A DNA stretch of 64,000 bases from contig NZ_CP146232.1 of NCBI RefSeq assembly GCF_037040815.1, positions 4,248,001 through 4,312,000 of the forward strand, read 5' to 3'. Each line of letters starts with the position of its first letter. Positions within the stretch are counted from its first letter, which is position 1. This document shows, piece after piece, positions 60,519-64,000 of this stretch. This stretch comes from Pararoseomonas sp. SCSIO 73927 (GTDB taxonomy: Bacteria > Pseudomonadota > Alphaproteobacteria > Acetobacterales > Acetobacteraceae). The notes below the pieces were generated by a model. The model saw only the letters and a list, made by a program, of their open reading frames with translations, had not been told where the DNA came from and ran no database searches. Made by a program: the position numbers and the translations under genes.

Positions 60519-62977
60519 GCCGCGCCCCTCTCCGCGGTGTCCACGCCGAGCAGGCGCGGGGCGGCGATCAGGGTGAAGTAGCGGCGCCCGATCACGTCGG
60601 ACAGGTCGCCGACCGCGTCCTTCAGCGCAAGCAGCCGGGGCGAGAGGCCGTTCGCGGCCTGGGCGGGCTCGGCGGCCTGCACCACCTCCGCCACCATCGC
60701 CTCCACATCCTGCCGCAGGCGGCGCGCGGCGGCAGAGAGGCTGGGATCGCCGCCGCCCTCCACCCCGGCGAGCAGGCGTTCCGCCGCGGAAAGCTGGAAG
60801 GACAGGCCGCGGGGATTGGCGGGGTCCGCCATCACCAGGTCCAGGGCCGGGGCGGGCTGCAGCACGTGCAGGTAGCGCGTGCGGTAGGTGATGACGGAAT
60901 CGCAGAGCTCTAGCGCGAGAACCAGGGCGCTCTCCATCCGCGCCGGCGGCTCCGCCAGGAGGTGCCCGAGCAGGGCCGAGACGCTCACCCCGCGCTCCAG
61001 CCGCCGCCCGAGGTCGAGGAAGCTGTGGGCGCCGCCGCGCACCATGTTCTCTGCCGCCACGCCAGCGACGCCGGAGGCGTAGCGCACCAGCCCGCCGAGC
61101 GCGGCGCCGAGCGCGGCCGGGTTGTCCGCGGCGAGGAGCGCGGCGCGGGAGTCCCGCAGCGGCACGGTGAAGGCGGCGTGCATGTCGCCCGTTAGCCGGT
61201 CCCGCGTGGCCTCCACCAGCCGCGCCACCTCGCCGGTCAGCCGGTGCAGCCGCCCGCCTTCCCGCCCGGCGCGGGCCAGGGCTCGGCGGAGGGCGGCGTC
61301 TTCGCCGGAGCTCGGCCGCTCCTCCTCCGTGATCAGGCGGGCGTCCTGCAGGCAGCGGGCGAGGGCCGCCACCTCCGCGACGTCGTGCGGCAGCATCGGC
61401 GCCCGGTCCAGCCGGGCGAGGGTGGCGCGCATCAGTCGGGCGGAATCGTCCAGCCGCTCGACGTAGCGCCCGAGCCAGAACAGGTTGTCCGCGACGCGGG
61501 AGGGCAGGTCCCCCGCCGCGCGGCGGATAGGCAGGGCCGGGAGGTTCAGCGGCCCCGGCCCGCGGATCTCCGCCCGGTCCTCCGACAGCACCCAGACATC
61601 CTTGCAGAGCGGCGTCGCCCTGCCCTCCGCATCCGCCACCCGGGCAAGACCGCCGGGCAGGGCGCGCCACTCCGCGCCGTCGTGCAGCAGGAACATGCGG
61701 AGCACGACAGGGCGCGGCTCAAGCCCCTCACCGCCCAGCTGAAGGGAAGGGGAGAGGGAAGGGGCCATGCGGGCCACGGCGCACCAGGCACGCGGATCCT
61801 TGTCGGGTCCCGGCCCCTCGGGCACACCGCGCGCGGCCGGGCGAAGGGTGAAGCCCTCCGGCGCCGCCGCCACGCGCGCGCGGGCCGCGGGGTCGCCGAG
61901 CCAGAGCGTCTCGCGGGAGGGCAGGGCAGGGACTTCCCCCAGCAGCGCCTCGCAGAGGGCGGGCAGGAAGGCGCGCAGCCCCGGCGCCTCCGCCAGCCCC
62001 GCCCCGGGGTGATTGTGCACGGCCAGCCCGCCGGCCCGCATCGCGTCCAGCAGCCCCGGCACGCCGAGCGAGGTGCGTCCGCCGAGCTCCAGCGGGTCCA
62101 GCAGCGCGCCGTCGATCCGGGAGAGCAGGACGCGCACGGGCTGGAGCCCGCGCAGCGTCTTCAGGTACAGGGCGCCGCCCCGCGCCGTCAGGTCTCCCGC
62201 CTCGGCCAGGGCGCAGGAGAGGTCGCGGGCGAGGGTGACGTGCTCCGCCCAGGCGCGGTGGCCGACGCCGGGCGTCAGCAGCGCCACGGCGGCGGGGCCG
62301 GAGGCATCGCCTCCAGCGGCGTGGTGCAGCATGTCCCGCCAGGCGTCCACGAAGGGGCGCAGCGGCCGCATCGGTACGGCGCGGGTGCATTCGGGCAGGG
62401 TTCGGGCCATGTGGGCGCGGTTTGTCAGCGCCTGGGCCACCCCCTCCATCGAGACCAGCCGGTCCGCCGCCACGTGCCAGCGCCCGTCCGGGCCGCGGAT
62501 CAGGTCCGCCGCATAGCCGTGCAGGAAGCGGGGCGGCGCGGCGCCGGGCCGGGGGTCGCGGCACGGGCGCAGGAAGCAGGGATTAGGAAAAACGAGCTCC
62601 GGCGGCACCATCCCCTCGGCCAGGAGCCGCTGGGGACCGTAGAGGTCGGCCAGCACCGCCTCCAGCAGCCGGGCGCGCTGGGCCAGCCCCGCCGCCAGCG
62701 CCTCAAAGCCCGTCGCGTCCAGCACCAACGGCACGGGGTCCAGGCGCCGGGCCCGGTCCCCCGGAGCCGCCGCCGGCAGCAGCCCGGCCGTCCCCTCCTC
62801 CTCGAAGGCCCGGTCCAGCCGCTGGGCGCGCAGGGCGAGCTCCCCTTCCGGCAGGCCGCAGAGGGCGCCGAGCAGGCCGCTCCAGTGCGGGCGCACGCGG
62901 CCGCGCCCGTCGACCATCTCGTCCGGCGCCGTCACTTTTGGGGAGGCGATGTCGGGAAGGGGTGCGGCGACGTCCAT
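60515..62977 (-). CDS. Circularly permuted ATP-grasp/alpha-E fusion protein
   Basis: The 820-residue protein fuses two domains that are usually separate. Residues about 60-480 are the circularly permuted type 2 ATP-grasp domain (DUF404/DUF407): RRLDPVPLVLDATGFEALAA, LYGPQRLLAEGMVPPELVFP, DLIRGPDGRWHVAADRLVSM, VALLTPGVGHRAWAEHVTLA and AVHNHPGAGLAEAPGLRAFL. Residues about 500-815 are the alpha-E domain (DUF403): SRVADNLFWLGRYVERLDDS, GGAHSFLDLGRRLERGVSVS and YRTRYLHVLQPAPALDLVMA. ATP-grasp and alpha-E proteins together are thought to form an amide- or peptide-ligase system with the transglutaminase that follows. The start at 62977 (MDVAAPLPDIA) is chosen over upstream arginine-rich codons. Confidence 0.87.
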   Translation of the reverse strand: MDVAAPLPDIASPKVTAPDEMVDGRGRVRPHWSGLLGALCGLPEGELALRAQRLDRAFEEEGTAGLLPAAAPGDRARRLDPVPLVLDATGFEALAAGLAQRARLLEAVLADLYGPQRLLAEGMVPPELVFPNPCFLRPCRDPRPGAAPPRFLHGYAADLIRGPDGRWHVAADRLVSMEGVAQALTNRAHMARTLPECTRAVPMRPLRPFVDAWRDMLHHAAGGDASGPAAVALLTPGVGHRAWAEHVTLARDLSCALAEAGDLTARGGALYLKTLRGLQPVRVLLSRIDGALLDPLELGGRTSLGVPGLLDAMRAGGLAVHNHPGAGLAEAPGLRAFLPALCEALLGEVPALPSRETLWLGDPAARARVAAAPEGFTLRPAARGVPEGPGPDKDPRAWCAVARMAPSLSPSLQLGGEGLEPRPVVLRMFLLHDGAEWRALPGGLARVADAEGRATPLCKDVWVLSEDRAEIRGPGPLNLPALPIRRAAGDLPSRVADNLFWLGRYVERLDDSARLMRATLARLDRAPMLPHDVAEVAALARCLQDARLITEEERPSSGEDAALRRALARAGREGGRLHRLTGEVARLVEATRDRLTGDMHAAFTVPLRDSRAALLAADNPAALGAALGGLVRYASGVAGVAAENMVRGGAHSFLDLGRRLERGVSVSALLGHLLAEPPARMESALVLALELCDSVITYRTRYLHVLQPAPALDLVMADPANPRGLSFQLSAAERLLAGVEGGGDPSLSAAARRLRQDVEAMVAEVVQAAEPAQAANGLSPRLLALKDAVGDLSDVIGRRYFTLIAAPRLLGVDTAERGAA

Positions 62978-63168
62978 GCCGGGCTGTTCGGCCTCATTCT
63001 GGCGGGGCGGGCGAGGGGGCGCAGCATAGCGGCCGGCGCGCGGGGGGCTAGCCCGGCGGCGGAACGGGCGCGCTTCCGCGACCGGCCCGCGCCGTGGCAT
63101 CAGGGGGCCGCGCGCATCGGCGCGGGCATCGGGCCCGCGGCCGGAACCGGCCTCCGAAGGGAACCACC

Positions 63169-64000
63169 ATGGGCACCAAGTACCGCATCGACCGCCGCAG
63201 CCTCCTCGCGGGCGGCTCCGCCCTGGTCCTCGTCCCCGGCGCGCGGGTCTCGGCCCAGACGCTCGACAAAGTGGTTTTCCAGACGGATTGGCGCGCCCAG
63301 GCCGAGCATGGCGGCTACTACCAGGCCGCCGCCGCTGGCATCTATCGCCGGTACGGGATCGAGTGCGACCTGCGCCAGGGCGGCCCGCAGCAGAACCCCG
63401 CGCAGATGCTCGTGGGCGGGCGCGCGGACATGATCATGTCCAACCCCTTTCAGGCGTTGAACTACGCGCGGGACGGGATGCCCTTCCTCTGCATCGCCGC
63501 AATCTTCCAGAAGGACCCGGTGATCCTCATGACGCATGAGGAGGCGGGGATCGACAGCTTCGAGAAGATGAAGGGCAGGCCGGTCAGCCTCAGCGCCGCC
63601 GGGCGCGTGACGCACTGGCCCTTCCTGCGCAGCCGCTTCGGGTTCGATGACGGGCAGATCCGCCCTAAGACGACGGGCCTGCAGGGCTACATGGCGAACC
63701 CCGACGCGATCTGGCAGGGCTTCGTCTCCTCAGAGCCCTACTCCGCCATGCAGGCCGGGGCGCGCCCGCGCGTCCACCTTCTCGCGGATGCGGGGTACGA
63801 GGCCTACAACACCACGATCGACGTCTCCGCCCGAATGGTCGCGGAGCGGCGCGACCTGGTGCAGCGCTTCATCGACGCCACGGTGGAGGGCTGGACGGAG
63901 TACATGAGGGGCACGGACGTGGCCGCCGCCAACGCCCTCATCAAGCAGCACAACCCGGAGATGCCGGACGACCTGCTGGCCTACGGGCTGCGCGCGATGA
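63169..64000 (+). CDS. NMT1-like ABC transporter substrate-binding protein, cut by the window end
   Basis: The first 277 residues are present with no stop. MGTKYRIDRRSLLAGGSALV is a twin-arginine-type signal, cleaved near RVSAQ. The binding domain shows VVFQTDWRAQAEHGGYYQAA, AAGIYRRYGIECDLRQGGPQ, MLVGGRADMIMSNPFQALNY, KMKGRPVSLSAAGRVTHWPF and DVSARMVAERRDLVQRFIDA, the NMT1/SsuA-like order. It should deliver a small compound to an ABC permease that may lie beyond the window. It is divergent from the ATP-grasp fusion gene across 191 bases. Confidence 0.85.
   Translation, partial: MGTKYRIDRRSLLAGGSALVLVPGARVSAQTLDKVVFQTDWRAQAEHGGYYQAAAAGIYRRYGIECDLRQGGPQQNPAQMLVGGRADMIMSNPFQALNYARDGMPFLCIAAIFQKDPVILMTHEEAGIDSFEKMKGRPVSLSAAGRVTHWPFLRSRFGFDDGQIRPKTTGLQGYMANPDAIWQGFVSSEPYSAMQAGARPRVHLLADAGYEAYNTTIDVSARMVAERRDLVQRFIDATVEGWTEYMRGTDVAAANALIKQHNPEMPDDLLAYGLRAM

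Noticed and set aside
61244..63433. 729-codon plus-strand frame opposite the ATP-grasp/alpha-E gene
   Set aside because: Reverse-strand shadow; the minus-strand protein has clear domains.
1..64000. CRISPR array
   Set aside because: No regularly spaced direct repeats of 23-40 bases were seen; the only tandem repeat found is the 20-bp pair at 44931-44970.

Overview
The window is high-GC alphaproteobacterial DNA. The right half looks like an Acetobacteraceae (Roseomonas-like) chromosome. This rests on base composition, several solitary TctC (Bug) solute receptors, an alpha-E/transglutaminase pair and the overall gene mix; no rRNA or other marker gene is present, so the genus is an inference.

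Bases 1 to about 35.6 kb look like part of an integrative and conjugative element, or a large genomic island. The backbone (1-15.1 kb) is almost all on the minus strand. It carries a frameshifted DUF6499-type regulator, a DUF2285 protein, a small XRE repressor sitting on a perfect 20-bp palindrome, DUF736, a membrane protein, a DUF2493 (SLOG-like) protein, a Toprim primase-like protein, a 1444-residue methyltransferase-Strawberry-notch helicase, an antitoxin-annotated protein, a 714-residue ParB and an ArdC-type antirestriction protein. A pRiA4b ORF-3-like gene is the only plus-strand gene there. Three backbone genes (the helicase, parB and ardC) share a repeated 5' leader with conserved sequence blocks and a pairing-compatible hairpin. 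This may be an RNA or DNA control element of the backbone.

The cargo (15.3-32.8 kb) is anti-phage defence in two convergent blocks. The first is a tightly packed seven-gene plus-strand block (15326-29103): AAA/DUF4143 ATPase, SNF2-type helicase with a PLD-like N-terminus, DUF4391, type III-like methylase (Mod), type III-like restriction helicase-nuclease (Res), SIR2 and HerA. The second is a minus-strand type III CBASS operon (32758-29211): TRIP13-like ATPase, a second HORMA-like or accessory protein, HORMA, CD-NTase and the NucC nuclease with all three catalytic residues. SIR2-HerA and the HORMA/TRIP13/NucC CBASS are known systems. The fusion of a helicase-DUF4391-Mod-Res set with SIR2-HerA in one apparent transcription unit is not an arrangement I can name.

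At 32.8-35.5 kb a DUF2188 gene faces an XRE - ImmA/IrrE protease - DEDD exonuclease operon across an AT-rich divergent control region. An AT-rich gene-free stretch at 35.5-35.9 kb probably lies near the element's right edge.

From 35.96 kb the content is chromosomal: an amino-acid-type solute receptor, nrdA and nrdB (class I ribonucleotide reductase with possible NrdR boxes), a TrmN6-like methyltransferase, DUF2007, a polyprenyl diphosphate synthase, an SDR, an alpha/beta hydrolase, an amidohydrolase, a HerA/DUF87-like ATPase, a small protein with a CNF1-like Cys/His pair, a TonB-dependent siderophore receptor, two TctC receptors, RtcB RNA ligase, a TauD-like dioxygenase, a membrane protein, an EEP-family phosphatase/nuclease, two NMT1-like receptors (the last cut by the window end), a transglutaminase and a fused ATP-grasp/alpha-E protein. 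No tRNA, rRNA, CRISPR array, transposase or integrase was recognised.
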